A stretch of 64,000 nucleotides of DNA from assembly GCA_013399855.1 (NCBI GenBank), contig VXAY01002113.1, positions 2,315,906 through 2,379,905 on the forward strand, in the 5' to 3' direction. Below are positions 48,801 to 62,100 of the stretch, in pieces. The notes under the pieces are model-generated. The model had not been told where the DNA came from and searched no databases. It saw nothing but the letters and a program-made list of their open reading frames with translations. Position numbers and translations under genes: made by a program. This DNA comes from Oxyruncus cristatus. Lineage: Eukaryota; Chordata; Aves; Passeriformes; Cotingidae. The number at the start of each line of letters is the position of its first letter. Within the stretch, counting starts at the first letter, position 1.

Positions 48801-51800
48801 AGGCCCAGGGTGTCAGGACATGCAGTGGAGCAGCAGAACACGTGGCCCAACGCGTGCTGCCCTTCTGGCAACACAACGCCTGGTGCTGTGCGTGTGGACG
48901 GCCCCATTCCCACGATCCAGTGACAAAAAACATGCAACAAGGTTTTGCATCCACTTGCAACCCCAGGATGGTGAAACCAACTCAACAGCCCCACAGCAAG
49001 AGGGACACAGGCACCCACCCACACCAACACAAACCAGCAATGCTTCTTCCATCACCATCCTTGCAGCATGGACAACAGAATGCTTACAAAAGTTCTGAAA
49101 TGCACCAGCAGCATTTCAGTTTATGGCCCTGAATGCAATGTCTCCTCCTCCTACAAAGCTTTCTCCCCAGATCCCCAAGAGTAGCCAAGCAGAACCCCCC
49201 TCCTGCCTCCCAGTCCTTCTGCACCTTCCCTCCTCAGCCTGGCCTCGCATCCAGGGTCCCATCACACTGATCCCAGAAACTCTGGCACTACCAGGTACAA
49301 CTGTGGTCCAGACACACCCAACAGCGGGGTCTCACCACAACAAACACCCCTTGTAGGTCTGGTCACAGCAGCCACAACTCACCACGAGCTCCGGCATGTG
49401 CATCTTGGTCATAATCGTCTTCATGATCTCAGGGGGAACAGGAGAACCTGCAATGATTCCTGCAAGAAAGAGGAAAAGACCTTGGAAACCATCTGTTTTT
49501 TTCCCAGGAGCAGTCCCTCATATGGTTCTGCACTCCCAGAGCTCAATGCTGGCAAGATTTTTGGGATACAATGGCTCATGTCAAAATACTTTCTATATTT
49601 ATAGTTACTTTTTTTCACAGTTATTTAAAGCTATTCTAGAAGCAAAGGCTGCAGCAAGGCCAGTTTGCCTGAATGAATTAAGGGTTGGCAGAGTTCACTC
49701 GCTAGGAAGATAAACTCTATAGCACAAACCTAGTCCAAGCTGCAGCTCCCAAAAAAGGAAAGATTCAGGGGAGAAAGAGGTGCAGATTTTTAGCAGGACA
49801 AACACTCCCATCAATCCTCACTATAAACCCAAAAACCTTTCTTCCTGCCTTGCACAGAGCAGCCCTTTTGGGAAAGGGCAGATCCTACTGCCACCTGTTT
49901 CATCCTGGCGTGAAAGAGCAGAAGAGCAGTGTAATATATGGGCTTTTCTGGGGGACAGGATGAGACAGGATCATTTTTCACATAGCAGGGATGATTAGGT
50001 AACTGCTTAAATATTTCTTTATGCTCCAGCACCATCTTCTCTCTGTGCTGTTACTGCCTCAGAAGGGCTGGTGGTCTCCCTGTTTCAGCTCAGCTATTTT
50101 CAAGGTTGGCTGCAACAAGAGAGGAAACTCCAGCACAAAGTATCACACGCTCTCCAGTACTTGGATCAATGACTTTAGAAACTGGCAGGAAACTTAAAGC
50201 TAGAGAGAGAAATCCCAGCGTGGCTCTGCTTTAGGGACTGCACCAGCTTGAAGCACAGAAAGCATCTGCTGCCACACGGTGGTAGGTGGTGAGATGGGAG
50301 CTGAGAAGAATCAGGCTATTCCTGATACCTCCCCTTGCAGCTAAAACAGAAAGGTCCTTTCCTAAATTGCCTTAAGATGAGAGAGGAGTCCTAAAATACA
50401 TAATGATCTAAGGATTCCCCAGGGAAAGGAAATGTAGCATCAAATTAACAGGGGAAACACAAGGCTCGCCCAACTAAACTCTTCCCACCAGAAGAGCCAT
50501 TTGCTCACAAAACTTAACACAGTCTCCCAGCAGGGAACCAGGAATATCCTGTTTCTCAGGATTTTTCCATCTGGGTTCTGTGACTTACCTCCCCGGAGAG
50601 ATGACAGGTCGTAGGAGTCAAAGTCTGGCTGGGAGAGCATGTCTATGAACATGGTCGGCGTGCCGAGCACGAAGGAGCACCTTGAGCAAGGGCGGGGAGG
50701 GGGAAGGCAAAGCTGCAGAGCCAGAACTGGGGGCAGCCCCAGCTCAGCACCCCAGCTCAGCACCCATCCCATCCCATCCCACCCCACCCAGGGCTGCAGA
50801 GCAGCAGGAGGCAGGCACAGCAGATGTGCTACTCATCGGCCTCATCAGCACACACAGATATATATATTAAAAAAAAATTATATAAACATAGACTTATATG
50901 CAGGTATGATGCAGACACAGCAACAGCTCCTTTGTTTCACAAGTTACACTTGAGGAACAAGCTGGAAACACAGCCGAGCTGGACTTAGCAAAGAAGGGCA
51001 GGTGTGTGAAAACACACCAGCCACAGCAAACCAAGACACCCCCACGCTTTCCAGCCAAAGCCATGGGGCGACCTAAAGGATCCTTTAATTTTGGGAGAAG
51101 TGTGACACACTCCCAAGCACAGCTGGAAAGGCAGATTTTGGCTCCTGAAAGTGCCGGTGCAAGCATGTGCACCAGCAAACACGACCCTCCCAGCACTGGA
51201 AGGAAGGGCATGAGCAACGTCCCCGCAGGTGAGGCGAGGGAAGAAGCACAGCCACAGCCATGAACTGCTCTGTGACAAGACACAAACGAGCTCTCACTTC
51301 TCTCGAGACACGGCCTCCAGCGCGGCCTTCCCCTCGAAGCTGGGAGACGAGAAGATGCAGCAGGACCCGTGCAGGGCCATCACCATGCAGCCTCCCACCG
51401 ACGCCAGGCAGTGATAGAGGGGTGCAGGGAGGCAAAAGCGACGGTCCTGGGATCAGCCAGAGACAACAGTGAGGAGAGGAGACCTCCCCAGCCTGTGTCC
51501 AGCCCATCTCACTGCTGAACACCAAAGATCTGAGCAGAGAGAGACATTTTTTCCTGATCCCCTTGCTGGAAATCTGACATTCAGCTGTGCTCCTGTTAGG
51601 TAGGGACACGACTCTGACACCTCCTGCCTTTAACAAAAGTCATCTTGGGAAGTTTTTTAATGTCAAAATTTCATTCTGTAATTTTGAAATGTCTTTTTTT
51701 TTTTCTTTCTTTTTTGCTGGACTCTTTAGTCTGGTATTGCTTACACATTATATGCCAAAAGAGAAGAGTGGGAGTGCTGTGACAGGCACGAAATATTCAG

Positions 51801-54800
51801 GACTTGGCACAGGCTACTAATTTTATTTTATTTTTTTTTAAAACACCAAAGGCTCTGCAGACTGATTGAAACAACTCATCTATTGTCTGGATCAAAGCTG
51901 ATCTGTTAGAAATAAACACTTCAGAACTTCAAATGAAAATATTTGCCTTTAACAATTTTTAAAAGAAACTAGAAATAGAGAGGTCGTACCCAGATAAGAG
52001 TAACGAGACTGTAAACATGACATTAAATGAAGTCATGTAAACAAAATTAAAACCTCATTCAACAGAATTCAAAGCTAACACCCAGAGTCTTGTAATTATT
52101 TGAAATGAGTATTCACCAAAATGAAAAGTGAATAATTTCATGATTTTTCCCCCACAAAATGATAGCTCTTTCTTTTCCCAAAAAAAAAAGCTTCACATGA
52201 AACTAAAATGAAATATCAATGAACTCCTCCATTGAAATGCAAAATGCTGTGCATTAATATCCCTCAATGTCATTTGCAGCAAAACATCCCGCCCTGTCTC
52301 TGAGCAACCACCAACACCCTCCCCACACGTGGTCTCCCTGTGGCAGTGGAGACCACCCCAAGCTGTATTCCCACCAAAACCCACCTGCCGCGTGATCACC
52401 AGCCTCAGACCGGCCAGATGGGCATTGTTCACAATGTTCCTGTGGGAGAGGGTGGCTCCTTTGGGGCTTCCCGTTGTCCCCTGGAAGACACAGGGATGCC
52501 ACCTGCTACGTGTGCTCTGCAGAGACTTCCCAGGCAGACCCTGGGGTGGTCTCGCACTTCATTCTCCAAGCAGACATGGAAGACTGTTTGTTCTTCAGTA
52601 ACGGAATCTGAATCCCAAACCACACCAAAAAGTAACCCAACTTCAGCTGAACAGAATTCACCCGACACCCTCTCATCTCCACCAGCCCTTGACAAAGGGC
52701 TGAGCAGCAAGAATGGAAGAAGTAAGGGGAAATGCTAGAACACTCCTTCCATCCTACAGCAGAAGCTGGAAGCTTGTTTTTGGAGAGCAGAAGGCAAAGG
52801 AAATGGGATGCTCAGCACCACACACATCTCTTCTCCCATGTCCCCAGTAAGAAACTCAACCACGTGGAGCAGGCAGGGCACCTACTGAAGTGAACTGGAT
52901 GTTGATGGGGTCATTGCAGGACAGGGTCTGCTCCACAGCTCTTAGCTGCTTCACATGGCTGCTGTCCCCAGCCCGCATCACTTCATCCATGTGGAAGGTG
53001 CCAGGCAGCTTGGAGTCCAACATGATAACAACGGATAAGTCAGGAAGCCTGGTAGAGAGAAAACCAGCATCAGCAATAACAGAACAAGGAGAAAACTGCC
53101 CACACAGGCGCACACTGGCCAGGGCAAACCTCCTGGCCAGCCTAACTTCTCCTCAGATGAGACCACTTATGGGTCCTCCTTCCCCCAAAGCCTGTGTTGT
53201 GCAGCTGAGGGGACACAAGGCAGGACACGGCTGCGGGGTCAGTGCAAAGACACCAGATGTTCCTAACTCACCTTTTGCTCTTTATTCCCCCTGGACTGGA
53301 TTTTTCTATCTCAGGACACGACTGCTTTAGAATATCATAGTATTTCTGCGTTTTAAATTGAGTGGGGAACACCAGTGCCTTACAGCCAACCTGTGGAGGG
53401 AGACGGAAACTCGTGAGAAGTCACGTTGGGTTGATGGTCAGGACACGATAAAGAGCAGCCACCACCAACACAGGAACCACAGGGAGCTTCACTGAGGACA
53501 AAAGCAAACGGAGCCCTTAGGTCTGTGCATTCATAAAACCCGCCAAGGGCAGGGCAGGGTGCTGTCACTGCACATCCAGCACTCCCAAGCCTGGATCCAG
53601 GCGTGCAGCCAGTGCTTTGCTCCTCCCCGGTGCCGGGATCAGGATGGGCTGGATGAGTTTTGCTGGGCAAGAGAGCAGAGCTGCAGCCTGAGGCTCCCTC
53701 CTCGACCAGGATCAACGTTCCTTGTTGTGAGCACAAGGCAAGCAACTGATTTTTCCAGATTACGAGTCTCAACCCTAACAAAAAACCCCAGTCCCAAAAC
53801 ACGAATAAATAAATAAAGTTAAAACAAATTAATTTGTGTTGGTCTGAAACGGGGAATTTTGAGGAACCCTGGAAAAACAAGGAAACCTAAAGCCTGCCTC
53901 TAAGGTCAAGCCAAGATTTTATTGTGGGAGTTTTTTCATAAGGTGTTAATTTTCCTAAGATTTTTTTCCACATCTTTTTAAAGCGTTAGCTATTTTGAAA
54001 ATTGAAATATTTTTCATTCAACCCTTACATTTACATAATCCCAAAACAAAGCGCCTTAATTACTCCAAGAATTTTCATTTCTTTTTCAGCAGAGGAGATT
54101 TGCTGAATTTGCCCCAGATTTGCAAACTGCTTTCATCTTGCAAAAAATGCATTCTTGAGAAATAAACTATTTACAGAACTGATTTACTTGGCTGTTTTCA
54201 TTATTTTCCCAAAGTCTGGGAAATGAGGAGACCAAGGCTACGCCAATAAATTATTTGTAAGTACCCTCTGGGCCTTGTCAGAAAGGAAGATAAACATTTG
54301 CTCTATTTTCTGGAACAGGCTGCCCAGCACCCAGGGGACTGAGTCTGTTTTGGGCCTTTGTAACTTTTCACTATTAATTCCTTCAAACTACAGTTCTGGT
54401 TGAACCAGCTCTCAAAAACAGATACTCTGTGAGGAGAGGAGCTTGCAGGGCTGATGCTGTACAAGATAAGGGTCTCTGGCTGGGCACCTCCCACTTGGTG
54501 GCACAGCAGACCTGTCTTCTAAGAACCTAGAACATGAAATCTGTCATCAGTTTGCTTTTGCAAAGCCCTGGAAATACGGCAGGAATGCAAGGAATGGTTA
54601 TTCTGCATACATTTCCACATACACCAAAGGGAGGGAACCTGATGGAACAACAGTGGGACCACACAGGCAGACAGGACCCAACAGGCAAAGCCCTAAAGCC
54701 TTCAGGAATTTTGCTGTGCAAATTAACAAACACAAACAAATCATTAGAGGGTTGAGGAAAACGAGAGATCCCAGTGCCAAAGGTGCATAGAAAAGCTGGG

Positions 54801-57800
54801 AATGCTGGCAAACCCGGGAAGGCAAGACAGGAGCAATCCCCAGTGGAGCTGAAGCACATTTCTGCTCTTACCCCGTCAACACTCCAGATTTACACAGGGG
54901 AGGAAATCAGAGCTGACACAGGGAGATGGAAAGGAAAACAAAAGCCAAGCCTTGCTGGGGAAAAAGGGAAGTACTGAGTTGCACATTCCAGAGGGTGAGC
55001 GAAGCAGGAGGACATCCACCCTGGAAGAGACACGTGCTCCACTGCAGCACTGGGTTCAACCCCTACACACGAGAGCAGGAGTGACACCAGCAAGAGTCGT
55101 GAGAGGGTTAAAAGAAGGATGAAATGAGAAGTCAAACTGCAGCCCCACAACCCAATTAGAGAGAGTTACTGATACAAGAGAGAAGTCTCCCTCAGTTGCT
55201 AGAAATTATCCACTTTCTAGGTAAAAAAATAAACTTGCATGGTGCTGGGAACACCCAGAAGTGTTCCCTCCCCTTTGATTTAAAGTTGAACAAACAACAG
55301 AGGAACAAATTAGCTTCCTTATCTTAATTTCTTATCCATCAAAAGTCTGATAACCTGAATTCCTTGTTATTGGAGCAGTTTAAATTGATTGGTGCTCTGC
55401 ACATTGCAAGCTCAAATTCAGGCAGGTGTACGAGGGCAGTTGAGGTGCCAGGATCAGGCAGCAGAAAGATGTTAAGCAGTGGCAATACCTAGGATTTAAA
55501 ACAGCTTAAACCCACGACCAGCCAGACCACAGATACATCTGGGAAGGAGAAATCAAGCTACCAAGCAGGCTGGTCCTTTCTGAGGTTAAAAGGAGGTCCT
55601 TTCTGTGGTTCTACTTTCAAGGTGATTTTGCACGAGGAGCAAAGAGGAGATATCTAGTCTTGCATTTTTTATCTCATTCCCTAGTAAATGGCTGTTGACA
55701 GATATGGTTGGGTTGGGGTAATACAACAATACATGGCTGTTAGCAGGGAGGGAGGGGGATAAGAAGGATGCAGAAGTGTCCATCAAACAGACAGGGTGGC
55801 AGTCACGGGGAACAGCAACAATGGTGACCACCAAACTGCAGCTTTGTCCCTTTGGTCACCCTGCGGTAGTGTCCCCTCCACACATCCACCACAGCCCTGA
55901 TCTCCAGCCAGCTCTCCCTCATATGCCCAAGCAGAAGCTCATCTGTACTATGTCCCCACTCTCCCAGACGCTGTTTGTAGGAGTTTTCACAACAAATCAA
56001 TTAGTGAGTGCCATACGAACCTTCCTGAGGACAAACTCCAGCTCGGAGGCCTGGTAGGCTGGATTCACAGACACCTGAGGAGGGAGAAACAAGAAAGTTG
56101 ATCAGAGTTGCCCTTGCCTTGAAAATCCTCCCCCCAACACATATTCCAACAGAAAAGTTCTCCCAGGGATGAGCCACACTCAGAGCCTCTCCTCCAACAC
56201 ACAAAACTCAGAGCTCACCACCAGAGGGATTCCACATCCACAGGAAAAAAGTATCCGAGTTCTGTGATTGCACAAAAGAAAACAGTCCCAAAAGAGATTT
56301 ATGTGAGGGAGGTCCCACAGTCAAAACAGAGTTTCAGAAACAGAAACCAGACCTCCTGTCCCACTCGCAGACATTCAATCCACTAAACTAGATCAAAACT
56401 CAAGTGCAAGTCAGGATTCTTGATGGACAACCAGGAAAATACTTTGTCCGGTCCAGCTCTCCACAGAAACAGTACTGGCTGCTGGAATTGAGTTCACCCC
56501 CAGGTTCACAATGAGCCACACTCCTCCACCCTGTTCCTGCAGACACTGGGCTGAACCAGGATGAAGAGAACAAACCAGACAGCTGGGTTTAGACCTTACT
56601 GCCCAAATAAGGTGCATTTCAGTCAATAAGCCAGGTCATATTATCAAATTAAAACTGTCTTTGGGGATATGCAGCTTGGACTAGATTTTTAAGTGAGCAT
56701 TTGTGCCTTGGAGCAATACACTTGGAAGGGACCTAACCAGCTGGTAATGGGTTAGGACAGCAGCACCCCACAAAAAGTGGCCCTGCAGGCAACAGCACAC
56801 ATCTCCTTCTGTCATCAGCTGCTGCAAGTTAGTTCACAGTAGTTTCTTGCTGCTCCATCCTCTGCAGTGTGTTTCCCTCCAGACTGGAGGACAAAGACGC
56901 CGAGAGCTGCACGGATCTTGTTTAAATACTGCATTCAGTTATGGACAGCATGCCAGGTAAGAGCACGAAAAAAAGAGACAACAAACTTCATTCTCCAGTA
57001 TCTCCTCTTGCGTCTTTGTTTCCTTTCCCAACAGACTGCTAAAAACCCAGACGCAGCAAACTCCTTACCAGGATGATTCCTGCCTGGGCAGTTGCAAACT
57101 GCATGAGAACCCACTCGTATTTATTGGGTCCCCACATCCCCAGCCGGTCTCCTTTCTTCAGGCCAAGAGCCAGAAGCCCAGCCGCTGCTTGGTCCACCTG
57201 TAAAACACAGGACAAGAGCCTGAGGATCACACCTGGGATGAAGTCGGGCATATTTGCCTCCAAGCACTGCTTTTTGAGGCAAAAGCATCACCTTTGCAAT
57301 TGAAATGGGACAGAATGTACCTCCCCTGCACAGCCCATCAGCCTGTGGCTGCAGCAGCTTCTGAGCCTCAGAGCACAGACCTGCTCAGCAGGTCGACTGA
57401 AAGCACAGAAATAACAAGCCTGGAACAATACCACAAAGCAGGAAGGAAACCAAAACAGGCAATTAGGTACAAACTGTTGTAAGTTAATTCTTGCTCTAGG
57501 ACTACTTAGTGCCTGGCTCCTCATCAACTACACTGAGGACTAAGCCTTACCCACACGCTGGGCTCATCCACATTGTTGGATCTGCCTCCCTTTTGGGTAT
57601 CACTTTGAAAAGGACTCGAATGGAGAAAATTCTACAGTGTGATTTTTTACCAGTCTGGGGGTTCTATCCTCATAAATCCTATGAGGAGCAGCTGAGGGAG
57701 CTGGGGGGGCTCAGCCTGGAGAAAAGGAGGCTCAGGGGGAACCTTCTCACTCTCTGCAAATCCCTTACAGGAGGGTGGAGCTGTGAGGGGGTCAGGCTCT

Positions 57801-59163
57801 GCTCCCAGGGAACAAGGGACAGGACAAGAGGAAAACAGTACCAGGGAAAGGTCAGGTTGGACATCAGTAGGAATTTATTCACTGAAAGGGTTGTTAAATA
57901 TTGGAAAGGACTTCCCAGGGAGGTGGTGGAGTGGCCATCCCTGAAGGAGTTCAAGAAACAACCCGACATGGAACTCAGTGCTCTGGTCTATTTAACAAGG
58001 TGGGAATCAGTCAACGATTGGACTCAACGATCTTGGAGATCTTTTCCAATCTTAATGATTCTGTGATTCAGTGATTCATTAACTTGAATTCAGCCACTAT
58101 ATTAACAACTACTTTATTTTTTGAGATGGTGTGTGTCAGGTGTGCTGGTGTATGAATAAATATTCTGAGGTATTTAGGAAAGTTTTCATAGTTTTGTTGT
58201 GTTCTTAAAAGAATTTATGAAATTTACCTTGTAGGAGATACGAATTTGAATAATAGCTATTCTCTGATTTAGTTTGGAATTACAGCCTACATTTTAAATC
58301 AGGGTGAACACAGCTAATCTTCTTTATCCGAGTGGATGTGACCCAAACCATACCGAGCCTAGAAAAACCCTCAGAAAAAAACACCTCCTCCTATCCAAGA
58401 TCATATCATACATTTAATAGAAAATTTCCAGGTAGTTAGCCTTGAAATATTGTCCCTCGATTCCAAAACCAGCTAAACATATATTTGTAAGCAATATGTA
58501 CACACACACAGATACACCCACACACACCTGTGCATGTAATATTGAGCCCTGGTCCTTGACTTTGCTCCATTGCCTTTGGGATTAGATAAAAAAACTTCCA
58601 CACACCCAGGAGCTCTGATAGTCAGAATGACTAATACGGAAGGTGAAGTCTACTCGTGTGGAGAAAACACTGACTCAGCCCACAACCCATCAGATAGAGG
58701 TGATAATTTTAAGGTACGAAAGTTCATTCTGGGGTATTCGACAGGCATTTTGTACATGCTGCCTCCTCCCTTTCATCGCCGGGTTCTAAGGAGGACAAAG
58801 GCAGCACGTGCCCGTCGGTGCGTGCTGGGTCCACGACGCTCCCTCTCCACACAACTCACCTCGGTCCTGAGCTGAGCAATGAAACTGTTTTCCATCTATC
58901 CATCGTCTCTGCTGAGGTTACCCACCCCCCCTGTGCTCCCTGAGGGGTGAACCAGGCACTCACTCACCTCCTCTTTGAACTGGGCAAACGTCCTCCGAAC
59001 CCCATCCCGCAAGAACACCAAGGCCTCGCAGTCGGGGAACCGCTCGACGGTCTCCTCCAGGCACTGGCCCACGGTTTTGTCGAGAAGGGGAACGTCTAAG
59101 GGCCCCTGGACGTAGCTCTTGGTCACTCCGGGGGAGACAGAGGGCACCCTTGTATGCAGGGCA
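27900..59163 (-). CDS. ACSF2: Acyl-CoA synthetase family member 2, mitochondrial (first exon not in view)
   Basis: Exons: 59163-58968, 57197-57069, 56074-56021, 53390-53272, 53048-52886, 52480-52385, 51446-51298, 50680-50589, 49459-49383, 30629-30522, 30401-30250, 29811-29670, 28397-28287, 28113-28045, 27950-27900. Phase is continuous for 568 residues plus stop; the human protein has 615, the difference being the exon-1 targeting sequence. The enzyme activates medium-chain fatty acids to acyl-CoA through an acyl-adenylate in mitochondria. Visible signatures: the P-loop [15 protein letters not shown] split by an intron, [24 protein letters not shown], the hinge region [17 protein letters not shown], and the catalytic-lysine motif PLTVSGK|IQK at the last intron. 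The segment from 52385 to 51446 ([20 protein letters not shown]) is about three residues shorter than in human and diverged, though its splice sites are sound. The 18.75-kb intron between 49383 and 30629 contains CHAD on the other strand. Confidence 0.96.
30630..39680. other. Left part of the large ACSF2 intron, no further gene seen
   Basis: No exon with homology, no RNA gene. It holds an old CR1-like remnant at about 32965-33110 and otherwise unremarkable sequence. Open frames up to 154 codons (for example 32411-32875, plus) have no recognisable content. Confidence 0.6.
32965..33110 (-). mobile_element. Degenerate ancient CR1-like LINE tail, minus orientation
   Basis: The order of phrases AAAGGGACA, CATCATCTAG, TTGTCATCTGG, and CTCACCCAATAATTTCAGCATC follows the reverse-strand 3' end of old amniote CR1 elements common in turtles and crocodilians (GAAGGGACC..ATCATCTAGTC..CACCCAATAATT). 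Divergence is high, so boundaries are approximate. Confidence 0.5.
39689..39697 (+). promoter_or_regulatory. CHAD: CHAD TATA box
   Basis: TATAAATAG lies 103 bases before the CHAD start codon, placing the start site near 39720. It follows a T/A-rich stretch and suits a strongly tissue-restricted matrix gene. Confidence 0.8.
39800..44777 (+). CDS. CHAD: Chondroadherin, complete, three coding exons, nested in an ACSF2 intron
   Basis: Exons 39800-40579, 44296-44459 and 44636-44777 join in phase to 361 residues plus stop (human 359). Residues 1-23 form a signal peptide (cleavage before CPPSC). The N-terminal cysteine cap uses C24, C28, C30 and C40. About ten leucine-rich repeats follow (LxxLxLxxNxI), for example [12 protein letters not shown] and [11 protein letters not shown]. 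The C-terminal cap has WHCNC plus two later cysteines. The protein ends in a basic tail, [13 protein letters not shown], corresponding to the heparin-binding tail of mammalian chondroadherin. It is a secreted cartilage and bone matrix protein that binds collagen II and integrin alpha2beta1. It lies inside the ACSF2 intron between exons at 49383 and 30629, opposite strand, as in mammals. Confidence 0.97.
44024..44205 (-). mobile_element. CR1 LINE fragment, minus orientation
   Basis: Reads ATCACAGAACGGCCTGGGTT then GGAAAGGACCTTAAAGATCA, the reversed CR1 3' end, and continues through GCAACCTGTGCCAGGGCCTC. It sits in CHAD intron 1 and ends only about 90 bases before the exon 2 acceptor. Confidence 0.93.
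45196..45201 (+). terminator. CHAD: CHAD polyadenylation signal
   Basis: AATAAA on the plus strand, 419 bases after the CHAD stop codon, the first clear hexamer downstream. Confidence 0.7.
48617..48668. repeat. (CAAAA)n-like A-rich simple repeat
   Basis: Repeated AAAAC and AAC units over about 50 bases, in the large ACSF2 intron. No target-site duplication or attached element was recognised. Confidence 0.85.
57670..58078 (+). mobile_element. CR1 LINE fragment, about 400 bases, with 3' tail
   Basis: Runs from GGAGCAGCTGAGGGAGCTGG and CTCAGCCTGGAGAAAAGGAG through GGGAGGTGGTGGAGTGGCC and TTGGACTCAACGATCTTGGA to the tail TTAATGATTCTGTGATTCAG. This is the longest CR1 copy in the window. It lies in the ACSF2 intron between exons at 58968 and 57197, antisense to the gene. 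Confidence 0.92.
58497..58527. repeat. Short interrupted (CA)n repeat
   Basis: Two CA tracts separated by GATACAC, in an ACSF2 intron. Confidence 0.9.
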
Positions 59164-62100
59164 CTGTGACAGAAAAGGAGAAGAGTCTATTTAATACAAC
59201 CTGTCCACACAACTCTCCCCACCTGGAGGGATTATCCGCCTGTCGATGGCATCAGGAGTACACGAAGCACATTCCTGCAGAGCCTCCGTCCCTCCGTGGG
59301 AAACCAGGACCCTGCTCCCTGATGGGGAAGGAGCCTCTACCAGCCCCACAGACTGGGCACAGCCTGGTCCTACCATCGTTCACCTGCGGTGAAAACTACA
59401 CGGACAAGTCGGGACATCTGGACAGACGATGGACTCTGCAGGTTACTGAGAGACGGCAACTGGGTTGGGTCTTTCTGCAACATAAATTACCGGGAAGAAC
59501 ACAACCAAACCAGGTTGTAGATAAATTCCCTCGACTGGCTGAAAAGAGCAGACAACTGAGAAAGAGAAAATTAAAATTAAAGTCAGAGATCAGTCTCCAA
59601 AACGGTCAGCAGGGAAGGGTCTCATCCTGCAGAATACTGTTTAAAAAGAGTTCAGAGAAGTTGAGCTGTAACTCAGGCATTTGCAAAGGGATGGTTTGTG
59701 TATACAACAGCAAGCACTGTACGTGCTCTGTCTCTGCCAGATGGAACTCAAGGAGTTTATAGAACTGCAGACAGCATCCATAAAACGAGGAGCTACCAGG
59801 GAGATGAGGGGGAGAAGCACAGAAGCAATAACACAGCAGGGAGGAGATGATCCCTACAGCAAACACAGGACTGGAGGGAGGAGTAGAGCAGGGAGGGGTT
59901 ATGAGCAGAGCAAGGCCTGGGGCAGGAAAGGGGCAACGAGGTACAGTGCACAGCTCAGAGGCTGCGTTTGCAGATTCAGTGGATAATGGGGGGGATCCCT
60001 GCCCCAGACAGTAAAAGCAGCTCAGCCTGAACTCAATTTTCCCCCATTCATTATGAGATCAATATTCTGCAAAGACTCGGTGCCATTTACCCACAAGATT
60101 TGTTTACCTGCCCACAAGAAACAAGCCCCAGCAGGGAGTTACCTCCTCTGTGAGGTGAAGTTTGGTCGCGATACCTTCAGTTTTGCTGCAAGAGTCAAGC
60201 AAATAACCTGAGCCTCTTCCCCCCACTGCTTTTCAGCAGATGGAGGATTGTGCAACTCCCACTGGGCTCTGTTCAGACATCTTTCCTCTCAGAGCTCTTG
60301 AGCAACTCACATCAAGGCTGTAGAGCTGTCCGAGGAGGAGGAGAGAGGACAAGTGCTAAACTGAACTACCGCCTATTGTTTGAAAGCTCCTGGGCAAGGC
60401 ACATAGATAAAACAGGAGATGAAAGAAAGCTCTGCAGAAGAAAAGCCTTGGTAAATACAGGTTCTATAAAATACAGGCTGAAAAAGCTCTCCCTAAGCCA
60501 AAGAGAGGACAAATGCTCCTGGGAAAGCAGTAAAAGCCACAGGAGCCACTGACACTTGTTGGTTGAAACAGCGACCAGAGAATCCCCTGTCTCAGGGTGG
60601 TCTCAGACAAGCAGGTGGACAAGAAACCCTCAGGTTGTTTGCAAAAACGTTTACTGAAGACAACCACACTTGCATCTCCCTTGAGCTGAGTAATTTCCAG
60701 TTTCAGCAGAGCCTGTTCCTAAAACCCCTGCTGTTCTCTGCCAGCTGAGGCACAGGGATGTTTCTGAGCAGGCAGGGAGCAGTTGCTGACCTGGTTGCGC
60801 AAGAGCCCTTCCCAGAGCACCATCCAGGGGTCACTGGGAGCCAAGCAGGCTCAGCACTGGCCTGGAGTGGGAGCAAGCAAACACACGCCTTTCACGGACT
60901 GCACAGCTCCTCTGGGGACACCACCCAAGGAACCAGCTGGTAAAAAAGTTGGTGCAGCACATTCTTCTACCGCACGATTGAAAAGCTGAACAACAAAACA
61001 CCGTCACAGAAAGAGAACTGGAGAGGGGAGGAAATACTATTAGAAAATTCAGGTTGAGAAAATTCAATCAAAATCAAAAGTGTCCAGCTGAAAGTCTCCT
61101 GCTCTCCGCAGTCAACCTTCCAAGAGGTACTTGCACAACATTTCACTGCCAATGAAAAAAATGAATATCTTACACCGTTACGTCTTGGCAAAGCATTACA
61201 CAGATCAGGCTTTCTGGGATTACTATCTCAGTATTTTTCCAGGCCTGAAGACCAACCGGTTTAACTGACTTTGCAGAACCAGACTTTCACACCAAATGCA
61301 AGAAGGCACAAAGGCAGAGCCAAATGACAAAGGTCCAGGTTTCATGGCTTGGCTTCCTCCCTGCCCCTGAATACGGGGATGAAAGAGCATCAGATAACAG
61401 TAAAAGATGTCATTATAAATCCCTGTACTCCAAAACATCATGAAAACACTGCTGGTTTCCCCCACAGTGTGAACACGTGCACAGCTTGCTCTGAGAGGCC
61501 TCAAGCATTCACATTTCCAAATGAAAGCATCAGCAGCACTGAAATTAGAGGCTAAGATATCTCATGCTCATAACCCAGGGTCACAGACTCCTCTCAAAGC
61601 AGTAACTGACATCATTTCTTCAAATACATTAAAGCAAAATTCACAACTGCCATTGAGTCTGAGCTCCCCAAATTCTGATCTGACGTTCCCATGTGCTTCA
61701 ACATTTCTGTATCATCTCTCTGCTGGCAGTGGCAGAAGTGAAAGGCGTGAGACAAAACACAGCAGGCTGCTGGAAGCACTGGGGGTCAGGAATGGAAGGA
61801 ATGAGGCAGATAGGTGTCCATAATCAGGAGCATCATGCTGGAAATCACGAGGGGTTGGTCTCCCTCCTGCCTGCAGCCTGCAGAAGTGTATGTATCTGAT
61901 CTGAAATAATGAATCAAGAGACCTCTACAAAGAAAGGGTCCAAAGGATTTAGAAATAATCTTTGTGTTCATCTTTGTTACAGAAAACAAGTAATTCGCCC
62001 TTCACCTCCTCCTACAAAGCATCTCGTGCTGCTGGAGATAAAACAAGACCAACGGTCTGATATTACAGCAGCTCTCATTTCCCTGACTCAGCTGGAGGAG

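Larger units (their letters stand above)
44778..49382. other. CHAD 3' UTR and right part of the ACSF2 intron
   Basis: After the CHAD stop, about 420 bases of 3' UTR reach an AATAAA at 45196. The rest is ACSF2 intron. It contains a possible LTR-like block at about 47850-48140 and a CAAAA-rich stretch at 48617-48668. No other exon is recognised. Confidence 0.6.

Noticed and set aside
54319..54345. Phrase GGAACAGGCTGCCCAG as another CR1 copy
   Set aside because: Only a short match, with no further CR1 sequence on either side.
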